A model generated the notes under the pieces. It searched no databases, was not told the DNA's origin, and saw nothing but the letters and a program-made list of their open reading frames with translations. From Nitriliruptoraceae bacterium (GTDB lineage Bacteria > Actinomycetota > Nitriliruptoria > Nitriliruptorales > Nitriliruptoraceae), in NCBI GenBank assembly GCA_007125475.1, contig SLDB01000251.1:1-25379 (forward strand): a stretch of DNA of 25,379 nucleotides, given 5' to 3'. Shown piece after piece: positions 1 to 8,286 of this stretch. Made by a program: the position numbers and the translations under genes. Numbering within the stretch: position 1 is the stretch's first letter; each line of letters starts with the position of its first letter.

Positions 1-15
1 CGCGTTCTTCTCCCC

Positions 16-31
16 GGCCCGGGGGCGGGCC
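16..31 (-). terminator. GC-rich hairpin downstream of the alcohol dehydrogenase
   Basis: Perfect 6-bp arms GGCCCG/CGGGCC enclose a 4-base loop, about 17 bases past the stop codon of the minus-strand alcohol dehydrogenase. There is no U-tract, as is usual for terminators in high-GC actinobacteria. The position fits a terminator, but the stem is short and function is inferred only. Confidence 0.4.
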
Positions 32-48
32 TGACCGGCAGTGGGAGG

Positions 49-1110
49 TCAACCCCGTCGCGAGATCGCGACCTTCATCGCCTCGGTCTCGGCGGCCCGC
101 TCGAAGACGTCGTAGGCGTCCATCATCTCGTCGAGCGCGAACCGGTGGGAGACGAACTGTCCGGGGGTGAGCTGGCCCTGCGCCACGAGCTTGAGGAGCA
201 TCGGGGTCGTCGAGGTGCTCACCAGCCCCGTGGTGATCGCGATGTCGCGGATCCACAGGTCCTGCAGCTGCAGCTCGACCGGGGCGCCGTGCACGCCGAC
301 GTTGGCCACGGTGCCACCGGGGCGGACCAACTCGGTGCACATGTCGAACGTCGCCGGGATCCCGACCGCCTCGATCGCGGTGTCGACCCCGAGCCCGTCG
401 GTCATCGCCAGGACCTGCTCCTTCCAGTCGCCCTGGCTGTTGTCGACCTCGTCGGTGGCGCCGAACTCCAGTGCGCGTTGGCGCCGGTTGGCGTCGAGGT
501 CGAGGGCGATCACCCGGGAGGGCCCGTACAGCTTCGCCGTCATGATCGACGAGAGCCCAACCGGTCCGGCGCCGATCACCGCGACGACGTCACCGGGCTT
601 GACGCGCCCGTTGCGGATCCCGATCTCGAAGCCGGTGGGGAGGATGTCGGAGAGCATCAGTGCGGCCTCGTCGTCCACGCCGTCAGGGAGCTTGTGCAGC
701 GAGGTGTCGGCGAACGGCACGCGGACGTACTCGGCCTGGGTGCCGTCGATGAGGTGACCGAAGATCCAGCCGACGCCGGAGACCCCTTCGTCGGCGAGAC
801 AGTGGGAGGGCAGCTGCTGGCGGCAGTACGAGCACGAGCCGCACGAGCTGACGCAGGAGATGATCACCCGGTCGCCGACCTGTATGCCACTGACGGCCGA
901 TCCGACCTCGGTGACCGTGCCAACTCCCTCGTGGCCGAGGACCCGGCCGTCGGTCACCGCCGGGACGTCCCCCTTGAGGATGTGGAGATCGGTCCCGCAG
1001 ATCGTGGTGGTGTCGACCTGCACCACCGCGTCGGTGGCCTGGACGATCCCCGGGTCGGGGACCTCCTCCCAGGACTTCTCACCGGGACCGTGGTAGACGA
1101 GTGCCTTCAT
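49..1110 (-). CDS. Zinc-dependent alcohol dehydrogenase (MDR superfamily)
   Basis: A 353-residue medium-chain dehydrogenase that should oxidise an alcohol or reduce an aldehyde with NAD(H) in the cytoplasm. The catalytic-zinc ligands C38, H60 and E61 (CGTD and GHE motifs) are present. The structural-zinc lobe has four cysteines at about 90, 93, 96 and 104. The Rossmann glycine motif GAGPVG lies at 180-185, and an aspartate near 204 at the end of the second Rossmann strand favours NAD over NADP. Length is normal for the family. The ATG has a strong AGGAGG-type ribosome site just upstream. The gene follows the diguanylate cyclase on the same strand after a 121-base gap, so it may be transcribed separately. 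The substrate cannot be told from sequence; secondary alcohols, butanediol or formaldehyde-type substrates are all possible in this family. Confidence 0.93.
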   Translation of the reverse strand: MKALVYHGPGEKSWEEVPDPGIVQATDAVVQVDTTTICGTDLHILKGDVPAVTDGRVLGHEGVGTVTEVGSAVSGIQVGDRVIISCVSSCGSCSYCRQQLPSHCLADEGVSGVGWIFGHLIDGTQAEYVRVPFADTSLHKLPDGVDDEAALMLSDILPTGFEIGIRNGRVKPGDVVAVIGAGPVGLSSIMTAKLYGPSRVIALDLDANRRQRALEFGATDEVDNSQGDWKEQVLAMTDGLGVDTAIEAVGIPATFDMCTELVRPGGTVANVGVHGAPVELQLQDLWIRDIAITTGLVSTSTTPMLLKLVAQGQLTPGQFVSHRFALDEMMDAYDVFERAAETEAMKVAISRRG

Positions 1111-1231
1111 CGCAGCCTCCTGCCCCTCGGGGCGGTGTCACCGGCGCGGCGCCATCGAGCGGCGACCGAACGACGACGGCGACACCGAAGTGAGCGTGGC
1201 CGCTGCGCGCGGTGCCGACCAGGGAAGAAGG

Positions 1232-2371
1232 TCACCTCACCGCCGGCACCTGGCCGTGAAGCCAGCGGTCGCCGCCGGCGCCCTTCGCCGCGTACATCGC
1301 GGTGTCGGCGGCGCTGACGACGCTGCCGGGGTCGTCCTCGCCGGGGTGGCCGACGGCGATCCCCAGCGAGACGGTGGTGCCGACCTCCCCGCATCGCAGG
1401 GTGAACGGGGCCCGGAACTCGTCGACCACACGGTCGGCGAGGGCGGTGAGCGCCTCGACGTCCGCATCGACCGCAAGGACGGTGAACTCGTCACCGCCGA
1501 GGCGCGCCACCACGTCTCCTCCCCGCACCGCGCGGCGCAGGCGCTGTGCGGCACGTTGCAGCAGCTCGTCGCCGGCGGCGTGTCCCAGATCGTCGTTGAC
1601 CACCTTCAGCCCGTCGAGGTCGACGAACAGCACCCCCACCGGCGAGGCGTGATCGGGCGCATCCAGTCTCGCTTCCAACCGCTGCAGGAACCCGGCCCGG
1701 TTGGCCACCCCGGTCAGATCGTCGTGGTAGGCCCGGTGGGCGAGGAGCTCCTTGGCCCGGTTGAGCTGTTCGGCCCGCATCTCGGCCTCCGCCCGGGCGA
1801 CGCGGTGAGCCTCGGTCCGCCGTCGCAGTGATCTGGCCATCAGCCCCATGCTCGCCGCGACGATCCCGATGATCCCGACGACGTAGGTCACCCCGTCGAG
1901 CCCGAACTCGCGGTAGTCGTAGGCCGTGGCGCCCCACGCCTCACGGACGGTGTAGCCGACGCTGACCGCCGCCCACACCGCGACCGCTCCGGTCAACGAC
2001 GCGCGGCTCGCGCCTTCGAGCACCGGCATGATGAGCAGGGCCCACAGCGACGAGTGCGGGTCGAACGTGAACAGCAGCACGATCGCGTAGGTCAGGGCGG
2101 TGTCGAGGAACATCTCGGTCACCGCCGATACCCGCAGGCCGGTGATCGACAACCGCTGTGTGGCGAGCCACGAGGCGGCGTTGATCACCAGCAGCACGGC
2201 GACGACGGCGGCGGCCATCGGTGCACGCGGGTAGGGCATCGGGATGCCGGGCGGCGGCTGGTACAGCGTGAACTGGACCATGGTGAGCCCGGCCGCTCCC
2301 AGGCGCGCCCGCCGCATCAACGAGGCGGTCACGACGAGGTCGCGTCGACGGTCGGCCACGCCGTCGGTCAT
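1232..2371 (-). CDS. Membrane-anchored GGDEF diguanylate cyclase
   Basis: About 379 residues. The N-terminal half (roughly 50-180) has five or so hydrophobic segments, a membrane sensor region that I cannot assign to a named MASE family. A short charged helical linker (180-215) leads into a GGDEF domain. The domain starts with the DDLTGVANR signature (about 217-225) and carries an intact GGDEF at 292-296, so it should make cyclic-di-GMP from two GTP. An RGGD at 283-286, five residues before GGDEF, matches the RxxD inhibitory site for product feedback. No EAL or HD-GYP domain follows. In-frame GTG (2374) and ATG (2371) codons are adjacent; AGGGAG about 5 bases upstream favours the ATG. It lies downstream of map on the same strand, with no obvious functional link. 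Confidence 0.92.
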   Translation of the reverse strand: MTDGVADRRRDLVVTASLMRRARLGAAGLTMVQFTLYQPPPGIPMPYPRAPMAAAVVAVLLVINAASWLATQRLSITGLRVSAVTEMFLDTALTYAIVLLFTFDPHSSLWALLIMPVLEGASRASLTGAVAVWAAVSVGYTVREAWGATAYDYREFGLDGVTYVVGIIGIVAASMGLMARSLRRRTEAHRVARAEAEMRAEQLNRAKELLAHRAYHDDLTGVANRAGFLQRLEARLDAPDHASPVGVLFVDLDGLKVVNDDLGHAAGDELLQRAAQRLRRAVRGGDVVARLGGDEFTVLAVDADVEALTALADRVVDEFRAPFTLRCGEVGTTVSLGIAVGHPGEDDPGSVVSAADTAMYAAKGAGGDRWLHGQVPAVR

Positions 2372-2501
2372 CACGTCTCCCTGCGGGTTCCTCGCTCCTT
2401 CGACGCGGGCTCCCGGCCGGCGTCGATGACTCCGTCACCGGTCTATCGGCACGTCCCGGTGATCCTTGACCACCCGGGGCCGACGTAGCCGGGGTCGTGT
2501 G

Positions 2502-3269
2502 TCAGGGCAGGGTGAGGATGCGGGGACCGTCGGCGGTGACGGCGATGGTGTCCTCGACGTGGGCGGCCCGACTCCCGTCGGTGGTGCGCACCGTCCAGCC
2601 GTCGTCATCGATCGTGTAGCCGTCGTCGCCGCCGGCGTGGAACATCGGCTCGATCGCGATCACGAGTCCGGGCCTCAGCCGCAGACCACGCCCCGGGGTG
2701 CCCTCGTTGGGCACCGACGGGTCCTCGTGCATCGAGCGCCCGACGCCGTGCCCCCCCCACCCGGCGGGGATCCCGTAGCCGTGTCCACGCCCGATCGTCC
2801 CGATGGCGTGGGCGATGTCGCCGATGCGGTTCCCCGGTACCGCGGCGTCGATCCCGGCCTGCAACGCCTCGGCGGTGCGGTCGATCAGCGCCCGGTCGGC
2901 CGGGTCCTCGGTGCCGACGATGAACGAGCGGGCGGCGTCACCGACCCAGCCGTCGAGGATCGCCCCGAAGTCGATGCTGACCAGGTCGCCGTCGGTGATC
3001 GGGGTGTCGTCGGGGATGCCGTGGACGATGACGTCGTTCACCGAGGCGCAGATCACCCCCGGGAACGGCGACGAGGCGAACGTGGGCTGGTAGTTCAGGA
3101 ACGGCGAGGTGGCCCCGTGCTCGCGCAGCACGTCGCGGGCGACCTCGTCGAGTTCGCGGGTGGTGACCCCGACGCCGGCGGCGGCGCGCATCGCGTCGTG
3201 GGCCAACGCGACGACGCGTCCGGCCTCACGCAGGGCGTCGATCTCGGACGGGTTCTTGCGCACGATCAC
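2502..3269 (-). CDS. map: Type I methionine aminopeptidase
   Basis: A 255-residue enzyme that removes the initiator methionine from nascent proteins. All expected metal and catalytic residues are visible by alignment to E. coli Map: H83, D100, D111, H174, H181, E207 and E239. Length is normal. The frame is open well upstream, but homology begins at VIVRKNPSEI, so I chose the GTG at 3269, with AGAGG about 9 bases before it. Anything further upstream would add an arginine-rich non-homologous tail. A TAGCCT -10-like element lies about 31 bases upstream, so the transcript should have a short leader. In many actinobacteria map lies in the secY-adk-map-infA cluster; here it stands alone beside a divergent DEAD-box helicase, so it may be a second copy elsewhere duplicated in the genome. 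Confidence 0.95.
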   Translation of the reverse strand: MIVRKNPSEIDALREAGRVVALAHDAMRAAAGVGVTTRELDEVARDVLREHGATSPFLNYQPTFASSPFPGVICASVNDVIVHGIPDDTPITDGDLVSIDFGAILDGWVGDAARSFIVGTEDPADRALIDRTAEALQAGIDAAVPGNRIGDIAHAIGTIGRGHGYGIPAGWGGHGVGRSMHEDPSVPNEGTPGRGLRLRPGLVIAIEPMFHAGGDDGYTIDDDGWTVRTTDGSRAAHVEDTIAVTADGPRILTLP

Positions 3270-3300
3270 CGGCGGACCTCTGAGGTGGGTGGAGGTGGGC

Positions 3301-3306
3301 AGGCTA
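3301..3306 (-). promoter_or_regulatory. Candidate -10 element of map
   Basis: On the minus strand this reads TAGCCT (TANNNT type), about 31 bases before the map GTG. The same hexamer followed by GCCC occurs before the UvrD-like gene and, without GCCC, before the Fur-family gene. No convincing -35 is visible. Confidence 0.35.
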
Positions 3307-3366
3307 CGCGCCCGTCGCGGATCGGCCGTCCGACGGCAGCGCCGACGGGGCGCGGGGTGGTAGGCT

Positions 3367-3647
3367 CTCCTACACGGAGCCGTTGACGCGGCACCGGAAC
3401 ACGTCTTCTGCCCCCGGCCATCCGTGCACCACACGGCGCCGGTGCGGCGGCCCAGGGAACCTTTCGGTGACCCGGGATCCTCGAAGCCGCGGCGGTACAC
3501 GCCCGCGCCCTTCTCGGCTGCGTGTTCACCACGCAGCGACGACCGTCGGCGGCAAGCCGGCAGGTCCGGCCTGCACGCGCCGTCGGGGACCCGACGCCGC
3601 GACCAACGGCGTGCCCGCCATCGACGCGGGCGTCAATGGAGAACTCT
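3367..3647 (+). other. Long structured 5' leader of the DEAD-box helicase, no gene seen
   Basis: About 280 bases separate a candidate -10 (TAGGCT, 3361-3366) from the helicase start. I find no protein-coding signal with family resemblance here. The stretch has several inverted repeats, for example CGTCGG with GGAC loop and CCGACG near 3583-3598, and a short CCACGC/GCGTG pairing near 3519-3535. A long structured leader fits known autoregulation or cold control of DEAD-box helicase genes in other bacteria, but I do not recognise a named RNA motif. Confidence 0.3.
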
Positions 3648-5039
3648 GTGACCAGCACGTTCGCGCAACTCGGTGTCCCGGCCCCGCTGGTGAAGCGGCT
3701 CGCCGAGCTCGGCTTCACCACCCCCTTCCCGATCCAGCAGCTCACCGTCGAGGACGCCCTGGCCGGCCGCGACCTGTGTGGCCGTGCCCCGACCGGTTCG
3801 GGCAAGACCCTGGCCTTCGGCCTCCCCGTGGCCATGACCGTCGGTGCCGGCGCTCCCGGGCGCCCACGCGCCCTGCTGCTCGTGCCCAGCCGTGAACTCG
3901 CAAGTCAGGTCCGGGACGTGCTCCGCCCGCTGTTGGAGGTCACCGGACGCAACGTCGTCACGGTGTACGGCGGGACGAGCATCAACAAGGACCTGCAGCG
4001 ACTCCGGCGACGGATCGACGTGGTCGTCGCCACCCCCGGCCGGCTCGAGGACCTCATCGACCGGCGGGCGATCTCGCTGGCCGACACCGATCTGGTGGTG
4101 ATCGACGAGGCCGACCGGATGGCCGACATGGGCTTCCTCCCGGTCGTGAAGCGGATCCTCGACCAGACCAGCTCGAAGCGGCAGACCCTGCTGTTCAGCG
4201 CCACGTTGGACGGCGATGTCGACGTGTTGATCCGTCGCTACCAGCGTGATCCGGCCCGTCGGGTGTTCGACACCCCGGCCGAGGACGCCGGCGACGTCAC
4301 CCACGTGTTCTGGCCGGCCGAGCGCCCCGAGCGGCGGCACCTGACCGGGAAGATCCTGGCCCACGCCGGGCGCACCATCGTGTTCACGCGGACGAAGCAC
4401 GGCGCCGACCGGCTCGCCCGACAGCTCGGGCAGGATGGGGTGACGACCGCTGCGATCCACGGCAACCGCAGCCAGCGGCAGCGCGAACGGGCGCTGGCAC
4501 AGTTCGGTGCCGGTCAGGTCCAGGCGTTGATCGCGACCGACGTCGCCGCCCGTGGCATCCACGTCGACGACGTCGCGACGGTGATCCACTACGACCAGCC
4601 GTCGACGCACAAGGACTACGTCCACCGCTCCGGACGCACCGGCCGCGCCGGCTCCGACGGCGTGGTCGTGTCGCTGGTCGCGGCCGAGGAGGCCCGTGAC
4701 GTGGTGAAGATGCAGGGCGAGCTCGACCTGCCCCGCGGGATGCACCGCCTCGACCTCGACGCCATCGCGGCACCGACGACCGCCGTCCTCGAACCGGCGG
4801 TCGAGGCCCGGCCAGGCGCCGGTGGCCGGCCACGTGGCGGTGGAGGCCCGCGCAACGGTGGCGGCTCCCGTGGGGGCGGCTCCCGTGGGGGCGGCAACCG
4901 GGGACGGGGCACGAACGGCAACGGCAGCGGGAACGGCAGTGGCGAGGCCACACGTACCCGGGCACGCCGTAGCGGCTCCGGATCCTCCCCCCAGCAGGGG
5001 CGGCGGCGTGCCGGTGCCGGCCAGGGCCGGCGTCGCTGA
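3648..5039 (+). CDS. DEAD-box ATP-dependent RNA helicase with RGG-rich tail
   Basis: A 463-residue RhlE/CsdA-type helicase that should unwind short RNA duplexes in ribosome assembly or mRNA turnover. All core motifs are present: Q motif near 24-30, APTGSGKT (47-54), PSRELA (80-85), TPGR (129-132), DEAD (153-156), SAT (184-186), then ATDVAARGIH and HRSGRTGRAG in the second RecA domain. The last 75 or so residues are low-complexity Gly/Arg/Ser/Asn with RGG repeats, a common RNA-binding extension. I chose the GTG at 3648, preceded by TGGAG with 6-base spacing; an in-frame ATG at 3636 is the alternative and adds four residues (MENS). The frame is open further upstream but shows no helicase homology. 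It is divergent from map, with a hairpin after its stop. Confidence 0.95.
   Translation: MTSTFAQLGVPAPLVKRLAELGFTTPFPIQQLTVEDALAGRDLCGRAPTGSGKTLAFGLPVAMTVGAGAPGRPRALLLVPSRELASQVRDVLRPLLEVTGRNVVTVYGGTSINKDLQRLRRRIDVVVATPGRLEDLIDRRAISLADTDLVVIDEADRMADMGFLPVVKRILDQTSSKRQTLLFSATLDGDVDVLIRRYQRDPARRVFDTPAEDAGDVTHVFWPAERPERRHLTGKILAHAGRTIVFTRTKHGADRLARQLGQDGVTTAAIHGNRSQRQRERALAQFGAGQVQALIATDVAARGIHVDDVATVIHYDQPSTHKDYVHRSGRTGRAGSDGVVVSLVAAEEARDVVKMQGELDLPRGMHRLDLDAIAAPTTAVLEPAVEARPGAGGRPRGGGGPRNGGGSRGGGSRGGGNRGRGTNGNGSGNGSGEATRTRARRSGSGSSPQQGRRRAGAGQGRRR
4861..4890 (+). repeat. 15-bp tandem repeat coding RGG-type units
   Basis: The unit GCGGCTCCCGTGGGG occurs twice head-to-tail in frame, encoding Gly-Ser-Arg-Gly-Gly, with degenerate copies on both sides. 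It lies in the helicase tail. Copy number could vary between strains by slippage. Confidence 0.75.
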
Positions 5040-5073
5040 GGGCGCCCGAGTTCGCACGGTTTCCACGGCTGCG

Positions 5074-5103
5074 GTGAACGTCGGCGGCGTCGGCGACGTT
5101 CAC
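5074..5103 (+). terminator. Hairpin after the DEAD-box helicase
   Basis: Perfect 10-bp arms GTGAACGTCG/CGACGTTCAC flank a 10-base loop, 34 bases past the helicase stop and about 50 bases before the rhodanese start. No U-tract follows. It probably acts as an intrinsic terminator or RNA-stabilising stem that separates the helicase from the rhodanese-gntR pair. Confidence 0.55.
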
Positions 5104-5153
5104 TGGTCGATGCCGCCCGCCGAGCGGCAACGACCGTGACCAACGGAGGCAAC

Positions 5154-5690
5154 GTGTCCCAGACGACGCTCCTCATCGACCCCGCAGCTCTGCGCGACCG
5201 CTTCGACGACGTCGAGGTCGTCGACGTGCGCACCGCCGGCGAGTTCGAGTCCGTCCACCTCCCCAAGGCGCGGAACCACCCGTTGGACCGCCTCGACGAC
5301 CACCTCGACGAGATCCGTGAGCTCGTCGATGACGGCCGCGACGTGGTGCTCATCTGCCAGACCGGCGTGCGGTCCCAGCAGGCCCAGGCCCGGCTGGCGG
5401 ACTCCGGCCTGGACGAGCTCGCGGTCGTCGACGGCGGGGTCGCGGCCTGGCAGGCTCAGGGCGGCGACGTCGTCCGGGGGGTGATCCGTTGGGACCTGTT
5501 CCGTCAGGTGCGGATGGTCGCGGGCTCGTTGGTCGCCGGCTCGGTCGCAGTCAGCATCGTCTGGCCCCCGGCACGGTTCGTCGCCGGCGCGGTCGGGCTC
5601 GGGTTGGTGTACTCGGCGTTGTCGAACAGCTGCGCGATGGCGAACGTCCTGGCGAAGCTCCCCTACAACCGCCCCCGTACCACCAGCTGA
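5154..5690 (+). CDS. Membrane-anchored rhodanese (YgaP-like, DUF2892 tail)
   Basis: 178 residues. The first 105 or so form a single rhodanese domain with VVDVRTAGEF near 22-31 and the active loop CQTGVRS, whose C69 would carry the persulfide. The C-terminal part (about 112-165) is hydrophobic with two probable membrane helices and ends NSCAMANVLAKLPYN, matching the DUF2892 family seen fused to rhodanese in E. coli YgaP. A sulfur-transfer role at the inner face of the membrane is likely; the sulfur acceptor is unknown. I chose the GTG at 5154 because GGAGG lies 4 bases before it; an in-frame GTG at 5136 would lack this site. The GntR regulator starts 16 bases after its stop, so the two are probably co-transcribed. 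Confidence 0.88.
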   Translation: MSQTTLLIDPAALRDRFDDVEVVDVRTAGEFESVHLPKARNHPLDRLDDHLDEIRELVDDGRDVVLICQTGVRSQQAQARLADSGLDELAVVDGGVAAWQAQGGDVVRGVIRWDLFRQVRMVAGSLVAGSVAVSIVWPPARFVAGAVGLGLVYSALSNSCAMANVLAKLPYNRPRTTS

Positions 5691-5706
5691 TCCCCGGACG
5701 GCGTGC

Positions 5707-6489
5707 ATGAGCGGGGAACCGGCCGGGGATGACACCAGGGCCCCCCTGTGGCAGCAGGTCCTCGACGACCTCGAACGGCGCATCGACCGTGGCGAGATCG
5801 TCGACCGCTTCCCCACCGACCGGGAGCTGACCGAGGAGTACGGGGTCAGCCGGCACACCGTGCGCGAGGCGGTGCGACGGCTGCGCTCACGTGGGGTCGT
5901 CGAACGTCAGCGCGGGCGTGGCAGCTTCCTGACGCAGCGCCTCACCCAGCCGTTGGGTGGTCTGCCGAGCCTGTACCGCGCCGTCGAGGAGCACGGCCTC
6001 GCCCAGCGCTCTGAGGTCCTCGCCCTCGAGGTCGTCCGGGATCCGGACGCGGCCGGCCGGCTCGGGTTGGCCGACGACGCCGAACTCGTCCGGCTCGAAC
6101 GCCTCCGCTACGCGGGCGACGAGCCGCTCGCCCTCGACGCGGTGTGGCTCCCGGCCACGATCGCGCGGCCGCTGCTGGACGTCGACTTCCGCCGGACCGC
6201 GCTGTACGACGAGCTCGCCAGCCTCGTGGGGGTGCGGATCACCGCCGTCGACGAGGAGCTCGAACCGGTCGTGGCCGATGAACAGGCCCGACAGTTGCTG
6301 GACCTCGCCGACGACGAGGCGTTGCTGACCGTCCGTCGACGCGGGTGGGCCGGTGACCAGCTCGTCGAGACCCGGGTGACCCTGCTGCGCGGGCAGCGGT
6401 TCGTGTACACCAGTTCGTGGCGCCAGGACGCCTCCACGCAGCCGGTGACGACGTTCCGGGGCGCGCAGGACACCGCGTCCTCGCGGTGA
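5707..6489 (+). CDS. GntR-family transcriptional regulator, HutC/UTRA type
   Basis: 260 residues. An N-terminal winged helix-turn-helix (about 13-77) contains PTDRELTEEYGVSRHTVREA, the classic GntR recognition helix. Residues roughly 90-235 match the UTRA ligand-binding fold typical of the HutC subfamily: LVRLERLRYAGDEPLALD, then strand-rich segments ending in RVTLLRGQRFVYTS. Such proteins are dimeric and usually repress neighbouring catabolic or transport genes until a small molecule binds. The ATG lies 16 bases after the rhodanese stop, with only a weak ribosome site, consistent with translation coupled to the upstream gene. The natural target is not obvious: the rhodanese upstream and the convergent CLC gene downstream are the only near candidates. 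Confidence 0.9.
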   Translation: MSGEPAGDDTRAPLWQQVLDDLERRIDRGEIVDRFPTDRELTEEYGVSRHTVREAVRRLRSRGVVERQRGRGSFLTQRLTQPLGGLPSLYRAVEEHGLAQRSEVLALEVVRDPDAAGRLGLADDAELVRLERLRYAGDEPLALDAVWLPATIARPLLDVDFRRTALYDELASLVGVRITAVDEELEPVVADEQARQLLDLADDEALLTVRRRGWAGDQLVETRVTLLRGQRFVYTSSWRQDASTQPVTTFRGAQDTASSR

Positions 6490-6550
6490 ACGGCCTGCCA
6501 CTCCGCGTCGCTCGGTGGCGCGCCGCCGCCGACGCCGGGCTCACCATCGC

Positions 6551-6586
6551 CCCCGACGTCACCGCCGACCCCGACGTCACCGCCGG
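6551..6586. repeat. Two tandem 18-bp copies at a convergent gene junction
   Basis: The unit CCCCGACGTCACCGCCG plus one variable base is repeated directly twice between the gntR and CLC stop codons, and the second copy contains the CLC stop (6577-6579). Probably slippage in GC-rich DNA; it might act as a weak transcription barrier between the converging genes. Confidence 0.5.
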
Positions 6587-8040
6587 CGCCGGCGGCGGAA
6601 CCGGCGTTCGGCACCGAGGTCGCGCAGCACCCGCCCGGTGAGTTCGTTCCGCCGCGGGTGCTTCGCGGTGTCGATGCGCTGGGCGCCGTAGATCCCGCGG
6701 TGGGCCGACACGACGTAGGCGGTGACGCAGCCGACGGCGATCTCGCCGAGCGCCCCGACCCCGAACAGCTCCAGGCCCATCACGACGCACGCCAATGGGG
6801 TGTTCGTCGCCGCCGCGAACACCGCGACGAACCCCACCGACGCCAGCACCCCGGTGTCGAGCCCGAGGGGTCCGGCGAGCGCGGCACCCAGGGTGGCCCC
6901 GATCACGAACAACGGGGTGACTTCGCCGCCCTGGAACCCCGAGCCGAGGGTGACCGCGGTGAACAGCAGCTTGAGGGCGAACGCGAACCACAACAGGTCG
7001 GCCCCGGTGAGCGCGTCGTCGATCAGCCCCAGCGACAACCCGAGGTAGTCGGTCGACCCGATCACCAGTGTGAGCACCACCACCAGGGCGCCGCCGACGA
7101 ACGGGCGCAGCGGGGCTGACGGCACCAGCACCGCGAACGTGCGACGTACGCCGTCGACGAGCTCGGAGAACAGCAGCGACACCGCCCCGAACACCACCCC
7201 GGCCAGCGCGACCCGGGCCAGCACCCCGCCGTCGAAGCCGGTGGCGGCGAGCTCGTAGGCCGGGGTGACGTCGTGGGGCAGGCCGATGGCCTCGACCACC
7301 AGGTGACCGACCACCGCGGCGGTGAGGGCCGGCACGATCGCGTCGTAGCGGATCCGTCCGACCGAGCGGACCTCCAGGCCGAATACGAACCCGGCCAGCG
7401 GGACCCCGAACACCGAGGCGAACCCCCCCGAGACCGCCGCGACCAGCAGGAGCCGGCGGTCGTCGGCCTCGATCCTGACCAGACGGGCGAACGCGTCGGA
7501 GAGCGACGCCGACAGCTGGATCGCGGTGCCTTCACGACCGGCCGAGCCACCGAAGAGGTGGGTCACCCAGGTCCCGACCAGGACCAGCGGTGCCAGCCGG
7601 AACGGGACGCGTCCGGGGCGGTCCATGTGCCGCCCGATGCCGTGGATCTCGTCGAGGATGAGGTTGTTCCCGGCCGAGCTCCGGCCCCCGAAGCGGTGGT
7701 AGGCCCACCCGATCACCAACCCTCCGAGGGGGAGCGCGAACAGCAGCCCGGGCTCGGCGGCGCGGGCGTCGCTGACAAGCATCAGCCCGTACAGGAACAC
7801 CGCCGACGATGCGCCGGCCAGCACTCCGACGACCGAGCCGAGCACCGCCCACTTCGCCAGGAACGCCAGGAGCGACAGGTGCTCACGGAGATCGACCCGG
7901 AGCAGGTCCAACGCCAGGGAGACCAGCGTCCTCGGGGCGGGAGCGGCCACCTCATGACCGCGCAGCACCGCGCCGCAGACCTCACAGGTCTCGGCGCGGG
8001 CGACGGTGTCGCAGGCCGGGCAGCGGCGGATCGGTGGCAC
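6577..8040 (-). CDS. CLC-family transporter, probable fluoride/proton antiporter (CLC-F type), with zinc ribbon
   Basis: 487 residues. Residues 7-22 form a small zinc ribbon (CPAC...CEVC), followed by a CLC membrane domain (about 55-450) and an Arg-rich end. The ion-path motifs differ from chloride-type CLCs. The usual GSGIP is replaced by GNN (124-126), the gating segment is GREGT with E170, and the later motif is GGEVTP with E373, V374 and T375. From memory, Asn in the first motif and EVTP in the third mark the CLC-F class, which exports fluoride in exchange for protons. Typical CLC-F proteins are around 400 residues and lack a zinc ribbon, so the N-terminal 45 residues are an addition. Translation starts at GTG with GAGGAG 7-8 bases upstream. 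I looked for a fluoride riboswitch in the 8041-8286 leader and saw none. A chloride channel function remains possible. Confidence 0.82.
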   Translation of the reverse strand: MPPIRRCPACDTVARAETCEVCGAVLRGHEVAAPAPRTLVSLALDLLRVDLREHLSLLAFLAKWAVLGSVVGVLAGASSAVFLYGLMLVSDARAAEPGLLFALPLGGLVIGWAYHRFGGRSSAGNNLILDEIHGIGRHMDRPGRVPFRLAPLVLVGTWVTHLFGGSAGREGTAIQLSASLSDAFARLVRIEADDRRLLLVAAVSGGFASVFGVPLAGFVFGLEVRSVGRIRYDAIVPALTAAVVGHLVVEAIGLPHDVTPAYELAATGFDGGVLARVALAGVVFGAVSLLFSELVDGVRRTFAVLVPSAPLRPFVGGALVVVLTLVIGSTDYLGLSLGLIDDALTGADLLWFAFALKLLFTAVTLGSGFQGGEVTPLFVIGATLGAALAGPLGLDTGVLASVGFVAVFAAATNTPLACVVMGLELFGVGALGEIAVGCVTAYVVSAHRGIYGAQRIDTAKHPRRNELTGRVLRDLGAERRFRRRRRR

Positions 8041-8104
8041 GTCGTGCTCCTCGGAGCGCGCCGGACGCTACCGCAGCGCTCGACGCCACCCGCGCTGAGG
8101 TGAC

Positions 8105-8135
8105 CTCGGCCCCGACGCGGGGTGCCGGGGCCGAG
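8105..8135. other. Strong inverted repeat between the divergent CLC and uppP genes
   Basis: Perfect 10-bp arms CTCGGCCCCG/CGGGGCCGAG with an 11-base loop, 65 bases upstream of the CLC start and 152 bases upstream of uppP. It could be a regulator-binding palindrome or a leader hairpin. No family-specific operator is recognised. Confidence 0.4.
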
Positions 8136-8286
8136 CGGGGTGGCTACCCGGTGACGGGGCGTACCGAGGTGGGCCGTTGTGGGTGCGCTGGCGTACCGTG
8201 CGCCGGCCCGGCACCCCCCGACACGGCGGGAACCCGCTACCGCTGCGCGGACCGACCCGGCAGGCCGACCCGACAGGAGGCGACGC

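Noticed and set aside
4823..5036. Repeat array resembling CRISPR in the helicase tail
   Set aside because: The repeats are in-frame coding for RGG-type units, have no unique spacers, and no cas genes are present.
3633..5066. 477-codon minus-strand frame opposite the DEAD-box helicase
   Set aside because: Antisense shadow; composition is His/Gly/Arg-rich without domains.
8041..8286. Possible fluoride riboswitch before the CLC-F-like gene
   Set aside because: I looked for the conserved crcB-motif loops on the minus strand and did not find them; a TAGCGT element close to the gene would also leave little leader.
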